64,000 bases of DNA from Beijerinckiaceae bacterium (GTDB lineage Bacteria > Pseudomonadota > Alphaproteobacteria > Rhizobiales > Beijerinckiaceae), in NCBI GenBank assembly GCA_027533425.1, contig JAPZUD010000007.1, positions 62,001-126,000 on the forward strand, in the 5' to 3' direction. Positions within the stretch are counted from its first letter, which is position 1, and every line of letters starts with the position of its first letter. A program made the translations under genes and the position numbers. Below, piece by piece: positions 25,138-34,379 of the stretch. The notes beneath the pieces were generated by a model. That model was not told where the DNA came from and ran no database searches. It was given only the letters and a program-made list of their open reading frames with translations.

Positions 25138-28100
25138 TCAGCCCGGCGGCGCAGGCGCGGTCAGGTCAAGCGGTGCGGCCCGGGCGGGCGGCACGGCCAG
25201 TTCCTGCCGCTGCTGCGCCTCCCGACGGATCCGCTCCTCCTCAGCCCGCCGCGCCAGCTCGGCCTGACGGGCCAACTCGGCCTGCCGCGCCTGCTCTTCC
25301 CGGACGGCCCGCTGGCGCTCGAATTCCGCCGCCGCAGCAGCGCGACGGCGGATCGCGGCGGCCTCCTGCTCGATCACGGCTTCGACCTCCCGGATCTCGC
25401 GCTGCCGCCGCTCTACATACCGGTCTGCCCGCTGGCGTCGCAGATGGGCCGCGCGCTCGCGCAGGTCGGCCTCGAACGCCTCGGCCTTTTCGAGGTCACG
25501 CTGGATCGCCATGGCAAGGAAACCATTGAGCAGCGAGGCGACATCGATGCGCCGCTGCAGCGGCGACATGCCGGGGCGGCGCGGATCATACCGCGAGGCA
25601 AGGGTCAGCCCGATCTCCGGCGCGGCACCGCGCCAGCCTGGCGGAATTCCGGTCTGGCGAAGCTGGAACCGGGCCTCGACCTCGCGGCGAACGAGATCGA
25701 ACAGGATCGAGGGCTGGACAATCACCCCGCCAGCCTCGCCCGGACCGGCCGGTCCGGCAGCCAGGCTGACGCGCAACTGTCCATTGCTCATCCCCGCTGG
25801 CTGCAAACGGCCGGGCACGCGCCATTCACCCTGCTGCAGCGCGGTGTCGACAAGCGCCCCTACAGTGAGTTCGGTTACGGGATCGATCCTGTCGATGGGA
25901 ATCGCGCTCACCCGCTTCAGCGCATCCGGATCCAGCCCGGCCACAACCAGATCGTCAAAAGCGAGCTGGCCGGCCCCCGTCAGGCTGGCGACAAGATCCA
26001 GCCAAGTGCCTCCCGAGGCCGAAAAGGGCAGCGATCCGGAAAGCCTCCCCCCGGGCGCCGCGAGTGGCCAGCGGGCAAGGTCGAGCCGCCCCGCCGCCTC
26101 GATGAGATCGCCCTTCCGCAGCAACGTCAGCCCGCCCGAGACCCGGGCATCGCCCGAGCGGGCCTCGAACCCTTCCAGCGCGGCCGAGTCGGGGCCGAAA
26201 CGATAGACGAATTGTGGCCCGTCCAGCTGGCTGCCCCCGGGCAGGATCAACCGTTCGGCCTCGATCCAGAGGTCTCCGGCGAGAGGCGGCCGGACGGCCT
26301 CGCCGAAGACGGTCTTCGGCCAGCTGGTGCCGAAATCCGGCCAACCGCGGCCGATAGCCGGCGCCAGCACGCGCTCAAGGGAGAGTTCGCCCGCACGGAT
26401 CTGCCCCGCCACCTGCCCGGCGCGGGTCAGGTCAAAGGCGATCTCCCCCCGGATCGGAAGATCCCCCAGCCGGGCATCGAGATCGCCGAGGGTGATGGTG
26501 TCGCGTGAACCACGGAGGGTAGCGGCGATCCGGGCCGGCCGGCCATCGCCCAACGTCGCGCGGTTCCCGATCAGCGCACGCCCGATCCGGCCGGCATCCA
26601 CCGTCGTCAATGTCATCCGCCCCTCGACGGGGACGGAGCGGAACGGGTTCAGCCCGCCATCGAGGCGAAACTCGGTCTGGCCGAGCCGGGCCTCGACCTG
26701 CCCGGAAACAAGCCGGCGCGGATTGCCCTCGGCCCGGAAGGTGACGAGCCCCTCGCCCTCTCCGGCAGGCAGAGTGACACCGGAAAGCTGCGAGGCGAGG
26801 CGTGATCCGTCCGGATTGGCGAGGCGCCCTTCGACCGAGAGGTGGAGCTGGTCGCCTTTCAGCAGCGACTGGCTGCGCCCCCGCGCCTCGGTGCCGGCGA
26901 ACTTCCCGTCAAAGGCAATGTCCCATGTCGCCTCGCCGCCCTTGTCCTGCAAGCGGATATTGGCCACCGCGAGGGCCGGCTCCAACGCTGCGGCGCGCAT
27001 GACGATCATCTCCGTCACAGCCCCCGGCAGCAGCGCGGCCGCCACGCGGCTCAGCTCGCCGAGGCGCGGCGCATCGAGCTTGGCCGTCAGGTTGAGGCCA
27101 TCGCCGGAAGCGGTTCCGGTCAGCAGGATGCTCTCGCCGCGCGGCCCGGTCAGCTTGAGGTGGCGGAGCGTTCCGTTCTCCTGGGCCCGCTCGAGATCGA
27201 CATCGAGCCCGCCCATATCGTGGCCATCGACCACGAGACGGGCGATGGAGAGCCGCGTCGAGAGATCGAGGCCGGGCACCGGGCGGAGCGGGTCGAGCGC
27301 TGCCAGCACGCGACCGTCGAAGCGCTCGGCCCGGAGATCCAGCGCCAGCCGCGGCAGCGAACCGGCAAGCGCGCTGGCTGGCGCGAAGCGGCCCATGCCG
27401 CGCAATTGCCCGGCCGGGCTGTCGATCTCGAATTGTTCGAGCGCGATCCCCGCGAAGTCGCCCTTCAGCCGTACCCCGAGCCGGGCACGCTGCGGCAATT
27501 GCGCGAGATGCTCGCCGCCGCGCAACCAGCCGGCGAGGATGTGGAGCTCTTCGGTTTCCAGGCCAAGTGTCCCGTCAATCGCCGTCGGACCGGCCCCTTC
27601 CGCCCGCAAGAAGGCGAGACGGGTTCCGCCGGGAAGATCCGCCGAGGCGGCTTCCAGCCGGGCGGTGCCGCCCTCGAAACCGGTCCGGACAAGGACGTTC
27701 TGCACGAGCCCGCCGGGCAGTTGCAACACGCCGAGGCCAAGCTCGACCTCGCCATCCAGCCAGGGCACGGCCGGCACAAGGCCAGGATCGACACGGAACG
27801 GACGCCGCCCTTCCGGCGCTGTCGCGAGCAGGGCTGCCCCGTCGATGCGCTTCGCATCGAGGCGCCCCTTCAGCCGCGGGCGGGGCCCCGCCAGGTCGAG
27901 ATAGGCCTGGCCGGCCCAGGCAACACCCTGGTCCGCGCTGCCCAATGTCAGATTGACCGGATCGGCGATCATCTGGTTGCGCTGGACGACAAGGCGCGCA
28001 CTGCCCTGGAACGGCAGCTGGACCTTCTGCTCACCCATGACAGGATTACCGTTATAGCTGGCCGACCCGTCGAAGAGGGGCCGGCCCGCCACGCCAGGCA

Positions 28101-28761
28101 GCGCGAACCAGCCATCAAGCGCCATGCGCCAGCCGAAGGCCCGGTCCTCGAGCGTGCCCCGCAGCCGGGCACGACCCTTGTCGAACTGGCCGAGCTGGAT
28201 TTTGAGGTCACGCTGCTGTCCGGAATCCTGCAGCTGGATCCGGAGAGGGCCGGCAAGGTTCGGCGCCTCGATCCGCACGGTGAAGGGGCCGGCAAGAATG
28301 GCGCCGGCTGCGCCCGGAGCCTCGGCGAGGGAGAGCCTGTCGAGCAGCAGGGCCTCGAAGCCGATCGCCGGCAGGGCCGGCGCGCGGCCCTCCTGATCAA
28401 GCTGGTCAAGCCAGGGCCTGAGCGCCTCGAGGAACAGCACCGGCTCCCCGGCCTCTGCTTCGGCAAAAGCAAGCTTTCCGGAAAGCAGCGCTGTCGCGGA
28501 AAGCGCGAGATGCAGCCGCCGCATCTGTGCGACTGGCCGCTCGGCCGGCCCGATCGTGATGCGTTCCGCATCGAGTGTCGGTGTCGGCAGGAAGCGGATC
28601 GAGAGCGGGCCCGAGATCGTCACCGGCATGCCCAGCCGTTGGCTGACCAGCCCGGCCACCCGCAGGCGCTGGCTGTCCCAGTCGACAAAATGCGGCCCGA
28701 CCATCAGCGCGATCAGCGCCAGGGCAACGAGGGCTGCAAGGCCGGTCAGCAGATCCCGCAC
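25138..28761 (-). CDS. AsmA-family envelope protein
   Basis: The 1207-residue product has an N-terminal membrane helix (LLTGLAALVALALIALMVGPHF, about residues 4-25). A long periplasmic beta-rich region follows, with repeated AsmA-type strands starting near PVTISGPLSIRFLPTPTLDAERITIG. The C-terminal 180 residues are a charged coiled coil rich in Arg, Glu and Gln that ends in a Pro/Ala tail. AsmA-like proteins bridge the envelope and are linked to lipid transport and outer-membrane assembly. It starts with GTG. The coiled coil is unusual for the family. Confidence 0.8.
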   Translation of the reverse strand: MRDLLTGLAALVALALIALMVGPHFVDWDSQRLRVAGLVSQRLGMPVTISGPLSIRFLPTPTLDAERITIGPAERPVAQMRRLHLALSATALLSGKLAFAEAEAGEPVLFLEALRPWLDQLDQEGRAPALPAIGFEALLLDRLSLAEAPGAAGAILAGPFTVRIEAPNLAGPLRIQLQDSGQQRDLKIQLGQFDKGRARLRGTLEDRAFGWRMALDGWFALPGVAGRPLFDGSASYNGNPVMGEQKVQLPFQGSARLVVQRNQMIADPVNLTLGSADQGVAWAGQAYLDLAGPRPRLKGRLDAKRIDGAALLATAPEGRRPFRVDPGLVPAVPWLDGEVELGLGVLQLPGGLVQNVLVRTGFEGGTARLEAASADLPGGTRLAFLRAEGAGPTAIDGTLGLETEELHILAGWLRGGEHLAQLPQRARLGVRLKGDFAGIALEQFEIDSPAGQLRGMGRFAPASALAGSLPRLALDLRAERFDGRVLAALDPLRPVPGLDLSTRLSIARLVVDGHDMGGLDVDLERAQENGTLRHLKLTGPRGESILLTGTASGDGLNLTAKLDAPRLGELSRVAAALLPGAVTEMIVMRAAALEPALAVANIRLQDKGGEATWDIAFDGKFAGTEARGRSQSLLKGDQLHLSVEGRLANPDGSRLASQLSGVTLPAGEGEGLVTFRAEGNPRRLVSGQVEARLGQTEFRLDGGLNPFRSVPVEGRMTLTTVDAGRIGRALIGNRATLGDGRPARIAATLRGSRDTITLGDLDARLGDLPIRGEIAFDLTRAGQVAGQIRAGELSLERVLAPAIGRGWPDFGTSWPKTVFGEAVRPPLAGDLWIEAERLILPGGSQLDGPQFVYRFGPDSAALEGFEARSGDARVSGGLTLLRKGDLIEAAGRLDLARWPLAAPGGRLSGSLPFSASGGTWLDLVASLTGAGQLAFDDLVVAGLDPDALKRVSAIPIDRIDPVTELTVGALVDTALQQGEWRVPGRLQPAGMSNGQLRVSLAAGPAGPGEAGGVIVQPSILFDLVRREVEARFQLRQTGIPPGWRGAAPEIGLTLASRYDPRRPGMSPLQRRIDVASLLNGFLAMAIQRDLEKAEAFEADLRERAAHLRRQRADRYVERRQREIREVEAVIEQEAAAIRRRAAAAAEFERQRAVREEQARQAELARQAELARRAEEERIRREAQQRQELAVPPARAAPLDLTAPAPPG

Positions 28762-28857
28762 ACTATCTCCCGTTCATCACAGATCGAAAGGGCCAGACAG
28801 AATCAAAGCCCTCGCGATCGGTTCCCCGCCATAACCTAGCGCGAAAGGAGGCAATGA

Positions 28858-30264
28858 TCACGGCTGAAGCGTGACGATCTTCCCGGGATTCATGATGTTG
28901 TCCGGATCGAGGGCGCGTTTGATCAGCCGCATCGTATCAAGGGCGGGGGCGCCGAGTTCGGGCTCGAGATACTTCATCTTGCCCTGCCCGACGCCGTGTT
29001 CGCCGGTGCAGGTGCCTTCCATCCGGTGCGCACGCTCGACCAGCCGGGTCAGGAACCCCTTGACCACCGTCATTTCCGCCTCGCTGGCGGTATCAACCAA
29101 CACCGATGTGTGGAAATTCCCGTCGCCGACATGGCCGACAATCGGAGCGATCAGCCCACTGGCGGCAATATCGGCCTGCGTCTCCTCGATGCAATCGGCA
29201 AGGCGCGAGATCGGCACGCAGATATCGGTCGCGAAGGGCTTCACGCCCGGGCGCAGGGCCATGACGGACCAATAGGCATCATGCCGGGCCTGCCAGAGGC
29301 GCGTCCGGTCCTCCGGCTTGGTGGCCCAGTCGAACGGCCCACCGCCCAGATCGGCTGCGATCTCGCCGAAGCGTTCGGCCTGCTCTGCAACCCCCTGCTC
29401 CGTACCGTGGAACTCCACCAGCAGGACCGGCGTTTCCGGCATCGAGAGCTTGGAATAGGCATTCACCGCCTTGACCTGCACCGCATCGAGCAACTCGATC
29501 CGCGCGACCGGCAGCCCGGTCTGGATGGTCAGGATCGTGGCATCCGCCGCCGCCTTGACACTCGGGAACGGGCAGATTCCGGCCGAAATCGCTTCCGGCA
29601 GGCCATGCAGCTTCAGCGTGATCTTCGTGACAACGCCAAGCGTGCCTTCCGAACCGACGAAAAGCCGGGTGAGATCATAGCCGGCGCTGGTCTTCTTGGC
29701 CCGCCGCGCGGTGGTGACAATCTCGCCATTCGGCATCACCGCCTCGAGCGCGATCACATTGTCCTTCATCGTGCCGTAACGGACGGCATTCGTGCCCGAG
29801 GCCCGCGTCGCGACCATGCCGCCGATCGAGGCATCCGCACCCGGATCGATCGGGAAAAAGAGCCCATAGCTCTTCAGGTAATCGTTGAGTTCCTTGCGCG
29901 TCACGCCCGGTTCGACCACGCAGTCGAGATCCTCGGGATGGACCTCGAGGATACGCTTCATGCCCGAAAGGTCGATCGACACCCCGCCGCTCGGCGCGTT
30001 GAGATGGCCCTCGAGCGAGGAGCCGGCCCCGAACGGAATGACCGGAACCTTGTGCTCCGCGCAGACCTGCACGACCTGCTGCACCTCCTCCGCCGTTTCG
30101 ATGAAGACAACCATGTCCGGCGGCTGGGTCGCGAGCCAGGTCGTCGTATGCGCGTGTTGCTGGCGCACGGCCTCGCTGGTCACGCAGCGATTGCCGAAAC
30201 GCTGCTGGAGCGCGAGCGTGACCGCCGCGATCGTGGCGGGCGAAGGCTTCTGGAGATCGGCCAT
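28858..30264 (-). CDS. FAD-linked oxidoreductase (GlcD/D-lactate dehydrogenase type)
   Basis: The 468-residue flavoprotein has an N-terminal FAD_binding_4 domain with VPVIPFGAGSSLEGH (about residues 74-88) and the flavin-contacting ASIGGMVATRASGTNAVRYG. The C-terminal FAD-oxidase_C domain has VGHVGDGNFHT and GTCTGEHGVGQGKMKYL, which hold the metal/substrate histidines. It most likely oxidises D-lactate, glycolate or another 2-hydroxy acid and passes electrons to the respiratory chain. The exact substrate is open. Its promoter is overlapped by two inverted repeats, so it is probably substrate-regulated. Confidence 0.9.
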   Translation of the reverse strand: MADLQKPSPATIAAVTLALQQRFGNRCVTSEAVRQQHAHTTTWLATQPPDMVVFIETAEEVQQVVQVCAEHKVPVIPFGAGSSLEGHLNAPSGGVSIDLSGMKRILEVHPEDLDCVVEPGVTRKELNDYLKSYGLFFPIDPGADASIGGMVATRASGTNAVRYGTMKDNVIALEAVMPNGEIVTTARRAKKTSAGYDLTRLFVGSEGTLGVVTKITLKLHGLPEAISAGICPFPSVKAAADATILTIQTGLPVARIELLDAVQVKAVNAYSKLSMPETPVLLVEFHGTEQGVAEQAERFGEIAADLGGGPFDWATKPEDRTRLWQARHDAYWSVMALRPGVKPFATDICVPISRLADCIEETQADIAASGLIAPIVGHVGDGNFHTSVLVDTASEAEMTVVKGFLTRLVERAHRMEGTCTGEHGVGQGKMKYLEPELGAPALDTMRLIKRALDPDNIMNPGKIVTLQP

Positions 30265-30310
30265 GGGGTTCTTCCCTTGCGCTTGGCGGGACGGTTTCCC
30301 CGCCGCCTGT

Positions 30311-30348
30311 TTTGGGTCAGCATGATTGACCTAAACCGAAAGTCAATC
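30311..30348. promoter_or_regulatory. Two overlapping inverted repeats on the oxidoreductase promoter
   Basis: Repeat 1 is TTTGGGTCA-N7-TGACCTAAA (30311-30335, one mismatch). Repeat 2 is GATTGAC-N11-GTCAATC (30324-30348, perfect). They share the TTGAC half-site. They cover the predicted -35 and -10 boxes of the oxidoreductase gene, 47-84 bases before its start, which fits binding of a dimeric regulator. Confidence 0.5.
30319..30346 (-). promoter_or_regulatory. Putative promoter of the FAD-linked oxidoreductase
   Basis: On the minus strand, TTGACT (30346-30341), a 16-base spacer and CATGCT (30324-30319) lie 55 bases before the start codon. The -35 is strong and the -10 is weak, as expected for a regulated promoter. 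Confidence 0.4.
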
Positions 30349-30362
30349 CGCCGCTTCCGGCT

Positions 30363-30869
30363 TTACCGATTCAGGAAATCGCCCTTGCCGAGTTCCACGC
30401 CGCAATGCCGCAGGATGGCGTAGGCCATCGAGGCATGGAAATAGAAATTCGGCAGCACCACTTTCGCGAAATAATCCTGCCCGGTCATCTCGAGTTCCGG
30501 CGCATTGCGGCCGAGCTTGATCTTCAGGACACGGCCATCCGAGCCGGCATAGAGCGCGGGATCGATCGTCGCAATGAAGGCTTTTGTCCGTTCCACCCGC
30601 GCCTTGAGATCGGCAATGCTCGTCTCCTCGTCGGCCCAGCCGGGAACCTCCTGACCTGCCATGCGCGCCGCCGCGCCCTTGGCGAAATCGCAGGCGATCT
30701 GGATCTGCCGGGTGAAGGCGAACATATCCGGGTAGAGCCGCGCCTGGAGATAGACGGCCTCCTCGATCTTCCGGGCCTCGGCATGGGCCGCCAGCTTGTC
30801 GAGGATGCGGACAAGGGCATCGAGCGTCTGGCCGAGCGTGGTCAGGCCGGTCATGGTCATGGTCGACAT
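30363..30869 (-). CDS. DUF1993-family protein
   Basis: The 168-residue product matches DUF1993: an N-terminal helix (GLTTLGQTLDALVRILDKLAAHAEAR), the conserved ARLYPDMFAFTRQIQIACDFAKGAAARMAG (about residues 43-72), and a C-terminal FYFHASMAYAILRHCGVELGKGDF. The fold is thought to be a DinB-like four-helix bundle; the function is unknown. ATG at 30869 starts the recognisable family sequence. It is about 100 bases upstream of the oxidoreductase on the same strand and is divergent from the YHS-domain gene. Confidence 0.85.
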   Translation of the reverse strand: MSTMTMTGLTTLGQTLDALVRILDKLAAHAEARKIEEAVYLQARLYPDMFAFTRQIQIACDFAKGAAARMAGQEVPGWADEETSIADLKARVERTKAFIATIDPALYAGSDGRVLKIKLGRNAPELEMTGQDYFAKVVLPNFYFHASMAYAILRHCGVELGKGDFLNR

Positions 30870-31039
30870 GGAAAGTCCTTCGCGGGGGCCACCGGGAAAC
30901 GGGGCGATGGCTTCTGGCATCGCGCATCTCGCCGGGCATCGCAAGGGGCTTGCGCCCCCCTCACCGGTGCCTCACGACAACGTGGCTTGGGCGTGCACCG
31001 AGGGCCGGCCCATCCTCCTCTCGAAAAGGAGTTGGGTTC

Positions 31040-31528
31040 ATGCAACGGCGATCTCTGATCATCCTCGGCCTCGGCGCAGGCGCCCTCGCCGCCACCGGCC
31101 TGCCGCCCCGGCTCGCCGCCGCGATGCCCTGGGCCCGCCGCCCGGCCGCGATCGATACCACATTGAAGCCGGGCATCGCCCTCGCCGGCTACGATCCCGT
31201 CGCCTATTTCCGGGAAGGTAAGCCGCGGGAGGGCCGGGCCGATCTGGCGCTGAACCATGCCGGTGTCGAATGGCGCTTCGCCAGCGAGGCCAACCGGCAG
31301 GCCTTCACCGCCCGGCCGGACGCTTTCGCCCCGGCCTATGGCGGCTATTGCGCCTGGGCGGTCGCACAGGGCTACACGGCCAAGGGCGATCCGCTGGCCT
31401 GGCGGATCGAGAACGGGCGGCTCTATCTGAACTATGATCTCGCCGTGAAGGCGGAATGGGAGAAGGACATGGCTGGCAATATCTCCCGCGCCGACGGCCA
31501 TTGGCCCGGAATCGCCGGCAGCCGGTAA
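31040..31528 (+). CDS. Exported YHS-domain protein
   Basis: The 162-residue product has a signal peptide with twin-arginine flavour (MQRRSLIILGLGAGALAATGLPPRLAAAM). A YHS-type domain follows with GIALAGYDPVAYFREGKPREG (about 53-73) and YGGYCAWAVAQGY (about 105-117). YHS domains are small metal- or copper-associated modules. The ligand here is unknown. The start ATG at 31040 has an AAAGGAG ribosome site. An upstream in-frame Met would break the signal peptide. Confidence 0.8.
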   Translation: MQRRSLIILGLGAGALAATGLPPRLAAAMPWARRPAAIDTTLKPGIALAGYDPVAYFREGKPREGRADLALNHAGVEWRFASEANRQAFTARPDAFAPAYGGYCAWAVAQGYTAKGDPLAWRIENGRLYLNYDLAVKAEWEKDMAGNISRADGHWPGIAGSR

Positions 31529-31570
31529 GGCTCAGCACCACCGGACGCAATTGGCCGCATGAACCAGGCC

Positions 31571-31600
31571 CTGACTTATGCTACGAATCACGCATATAGC
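31571..31600 (+). promoter_or_regulatory. Putative uvrD promoter
   Basis: CTGACT (31571-31576), an 18-base spacer and TATAGC (31595-31600) lie 58 bases before the TTG start codon. The match to consensus is moderate. Confidence 0.35.
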
Positions 31601-31657
31601 AGGGTCCCAAAGGCGTCGGGCCATCAAGGCACCGCCGCCCAGATGTGAAGCAATTCG

Positions 31658-34063
31658 TTGTCCGATCCGTTCTCGCTCGATAGCTGGTCCTCTGCCGAGC
31701 CGGCCCCGAAACCGCAGCCACAGCCCGGCGGGCTGGCGGCGCGCGCCCGTGCGGCAGCCGCGCCGGCCACCTATCTCGGCGGCCTGAACCCGGAGCAGCT
31801 CCGGGCCGGGGAAGCGGTGGACGGGCCCGTCCTCGTGCTGGCCGGCGCCGGCACCGGCAAGACCAAGGTCCTGACAAGCCGCATCGCGCATATCATCGCC
31901 ACCGGGCGGGCCCGCCCGAACGAAATCCTCGCGATGACCTTTACCAACAAGGCCGCGCGCGAGATGAAGGAGCGCATCGCCCATCTCGTCGGCGCGGTGG
32001 CCGAAGGCATGCCCTGGCTCGGCACCTTCCATGCCATCGGCACGAAGCTGTTGCGCCGTCATGCCGAAGTGGTTGATCTCAAGCCGGATTTCACCATCCT
32101 CGACACGGATGACCAGATCCGCCTGATCAAGCAGATCCTTCAGGCCGAGGATATCGACGACAAGCGCTGGCCGGCGCGCGTGCTGGCGAACCAGATCGAC
32201 AGCTGGAAGAACCGCGCCCTCGCGCCGAACAAGGTTTCGGCCGGGGAATCCATCGGCTTTGCCGGCCGCGGCGCCGAGCTGTATGGCCTCTATCAGGACC
32301 GGCTGAAGACGCTCAATGCCGTCGACTTCGGCGATCTCCTGCTCGAGACGATCCGCCTCTTCCGCGACAATCCGGAAATCCTCGCGCAATATCAGGAACG
32401 CTTCCGCTACATCCTGGTGGACGAGTATCAGGATACCAACGTCGCCCAGTATCTCTGGCTCCGCCTCGTCGCGCAGGGAAGGCGCAACATCTGCTGCGTC
32501 GGCGATGACGACCAGTCGATCTATGGCTGGCGCGGCGCCGAGGTCGACAATATCCTGCGCTTCGAGAAGGATTTCCCCGGCGCCGTCGTCGTCCGGCTCG
32601 AACGGAACTATCGCTCGACTGGGCATATCCTCGGCGCTGCCGCGCGCCTGATCGAGAAGAACGAGGGCCGGCTCGGCAAGACGCTCTTCACGGAAGGCGA
32701 GTCGGGCGACAAGGTTACCGTCGCCTGCGCCTGGGATTCCGAGGAGGAGGCCCGGCAGATCGCCGACGAGATCGAATCGCTCCAGCGCAAGGGCCATGCG
32801 CTTGACGAGATGGCCATTCTCGTCCGCGCCTCGTTCCAGATGCGCGAATTCGAGGAGCGGTTCATCACCAATGCGATCCCCTATCGCGTCATCGGCGGCC
32901 CGCGCTTCTACGAGCGCGCCGAGATCCGCGACGCCCTCGCCTATCTCAAATGCGTCGCCTCCCCTTCGAATGACCTCGCCTTCGAGCGGATCATCAACAC
33001 GCCGAAGCGCGGCATCGGCGATGCGGTGCTCAATGTGCTGCACGGCTATTCCCGCGCCGAACGCGTGCCGCTGATGCAGGCCGCGCGCGTGCTGGTGGAA
33101 ACCGAGGAGCTTAAGCCGAAACAGCGCCAGACCCTGCGCGAGCTGATGGACAGCTTCTCGCGCTGGTCGGCGCAGGTCGAGACGATGCCGCATCACGAAC
33201 TGGCGGAACTGGTGCTGGAGGAATCCGGCTATACCGACATGTGGAAAAAGGACCGCTCGGCCGATGCCGCCGGCCGGCTCGAGAACCTCAAGGAACTCGT
33301 CCGGTCGATGGAGGAATTCGAGAATCTCGCCGGCTTCCTCGAACATGTCGGGTTGGTGATGGATGCTGCCTCGTCGGACAGCAGCGACCGTGTCTCGATC
33401 ATGACGCTGCATGCCGCCAAGGGCCTCGAATTCGAGACCGTGTTCCTGCCCGGCTGGGAAGAGGGCGTCTTCCCGCATCAGCGGGCGCTGGATGACCAGG
33501 GCAAGGCCGGGCTGGAAGAGGAACGCCGCCTCGCCTATGTCGGGCTCACCCGCGCCAAGCGCCGCGCCCGGCTGTTTTTCGCTACCAACCGCCGCATCCA
33601 CGGCCTCTGGCAGGCGGCCATCCCCTCGCGCTTCATCGACGAATTGCCCGCCGAGCATGTCGAGGTGATGGAGGGCCAGGGCACCTATGGCAGCCAGCAG
33701 CGCCAGATCTATGGCGGTGGCTATGGTGGTGGCGGCGGCAGCCGCTTCGACAAGGTGCAGCCCTTCCAGGGCTCGAGCTATTCCACCCCCGGCTGGCAGC
33801 GCGCCCAGGCCGCGAGCCAGGCCGGCTTCCGCCCCTCCGCTGCCCCGCAGGATCCCGGCCGGCGCGGCGGCCCGGCCCTGATCGAGGGGCGCGTCCTCGC
33901 CTCCTCCACCGGGAGTGCCTCGAAATTCGATGCCGGCGCCCGCGTCTTCCATCTCAAATTCGGCCCCGGCACCGTGGCCGAGGTGGATGGCAACAAGCTG
34001 ACCGTCGATTTCGACAAGGCCGGCCGCAAGATGGTGATCGACAGCTTCGTCCAGGCGGGGTGA
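31658..34063 (+). CDS. uvrD: UvrD/PcrA-family 3'-5' DNA helicase
   Basis: The 801-residue SF1A helicase unwinds DNA in nucleotide excision and mismatch repair. Visible motifs are Q-motif GLNPEQLRA, Walker A GAGTGKT (about residues 66-72), TFTNKAAREMKERI, motif II VDEYQDTN, motif III GDDDQSIYGWRGA, motif IV RLERNYRST, motif V TLHAAKGLEF and motif VI VGLTRAKRRARLFF. The C-terminal Gly/Ser-rich linker leads to a Tudor-like domain (FGPGTVAEVDGNKLTVDFDKAG). The start codon is TTG; no better start is available before the Q motif. Confidence 0.95.
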   Translation: MSDPFSLDSWSSAEPAPKPQPQPGGLAARARAAAAPATYLGGLNPEQLRAGEAVDGPVLVLAGAGTGKTKVLTSRIAHIIATGRARPNEILAMTFTNKAAREMKERIAHLVGAVAEGMPWLGTFHAIGTKLLRRHAEVVDLKPDFTILDTDDQIRLIKQILQAEDIDDKRWPARVLANQIDSWKNRALAPNKVSAGESIGFAGRGAELYGLYQDRLKTLNAVDFGDLLLETIRLFRDNPEILAQYQERFRYILVDEYQDTNVAQYLWLRLVAQGRRNICCVGDDDQSIYGWRGAEVDNILRFEKDFPGAVVVRLERNYRSTGHILGAAARLIEKNEGRLGKTLFTEGESGDKVTVACAWDSEEEARQIADEIESLQRKGHALDEMAILVRASFQMREFEERFITNAIPYRVIGGPRFYERAEIRDALAYLKCVASPSNDLAFERIINTPKRGIGDAVLNVLHGYSRAERVPLMQAARVLVETEELKPKQRQTLRELMDSFSRWSAQVETMPHHELAELVLEESGYTDMWKKDRSADAAGRLENLKELVRSMEEFENLAGFLEHVGLVMDAASSDSSDRVSIMTLHAAKGLEFETVFLPGWEEGVFPHQRALDDQGKAGLEEERRLAYVGLTRAKRRARLFFATNRRIHGLWQAAIPSRFIDELPAEHVEVMEGQGTYGSQQRQIYGGGYGGGGGSRFDKVQPFQGSSYSTPGWQRAQAASQAGFRPSAAPQDPGRRGGPALIEGRVLASSTGSASKFDAGARVFHLKFGPGTVAEVDGNKLTVDFDKAGRKMVIDSFVQAG

Positions 34064-34185
34064 AGCGCACAAAATTAATCGATAAATATCAAAGGCTTAC
34101 CCATAAAGAACTCGCGCGCAAGCCTTGGAGCGAGTTTGACACCAAAATAATACAAACGCTCGACGAAATCATTTCGAATTCGTAA
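34060..34185 (+). pseudogene. AT-rich 41-codon frame, probable remnant of a foreign gene
   Basis: A frame starting with GTG overlaps the uvrD stop (GTGA) and runs to TAA at 34183. It reads as natural protein sequence (KLIDKYQRLTHKELARKPWS, then a helix ending EIISNS) with codon use far more AT-rich than any neighbour. No family was recognised. It is either a tiny gene or the cut end of a gene that came in with the HicAB patch. Coding status is uncertain. Confidence 0.3.
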
Positions 34186-34379
34186 CGAATATGCATTTTC
34201 AGTGTTGATAGCTCAATTTTGGCGCGTGAATCAAATAGCTAATTCTTATGAACTTTCTTAAATTACCAATGACTTAGCGGTCCAATTGCCATCAAAAGTT
34301 CAGAGCATTTATTTATTGATTGCAAAGAACGACTGGGCGGAATCAATGGAAGACGCACCCACGAATCAGGAGCGTTGTC
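34064..34379. other. AT-rich intergenic patch of foreign composition
   Basis: Between uvrD and hicA the base composition falls sharply, to mostly A and T, against the GC-rich rest of the window. Besides the 41-codon frame and a possible hicAB promoter I see no gene, repeat or insertion-sequence end. It marks one edge of the inserted HicAB module. Confidence 0.6.
34286..34315 (+). promoter_or_regulatory. Possible hicAB promoter
   Basis: TTGCCA (34286-34291) with TTATTT or TATTTA 17-18 bases later (34309-34315) lies 65 bases upstream of hicA, in the AT-rich patch. Confidence 0.35.
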
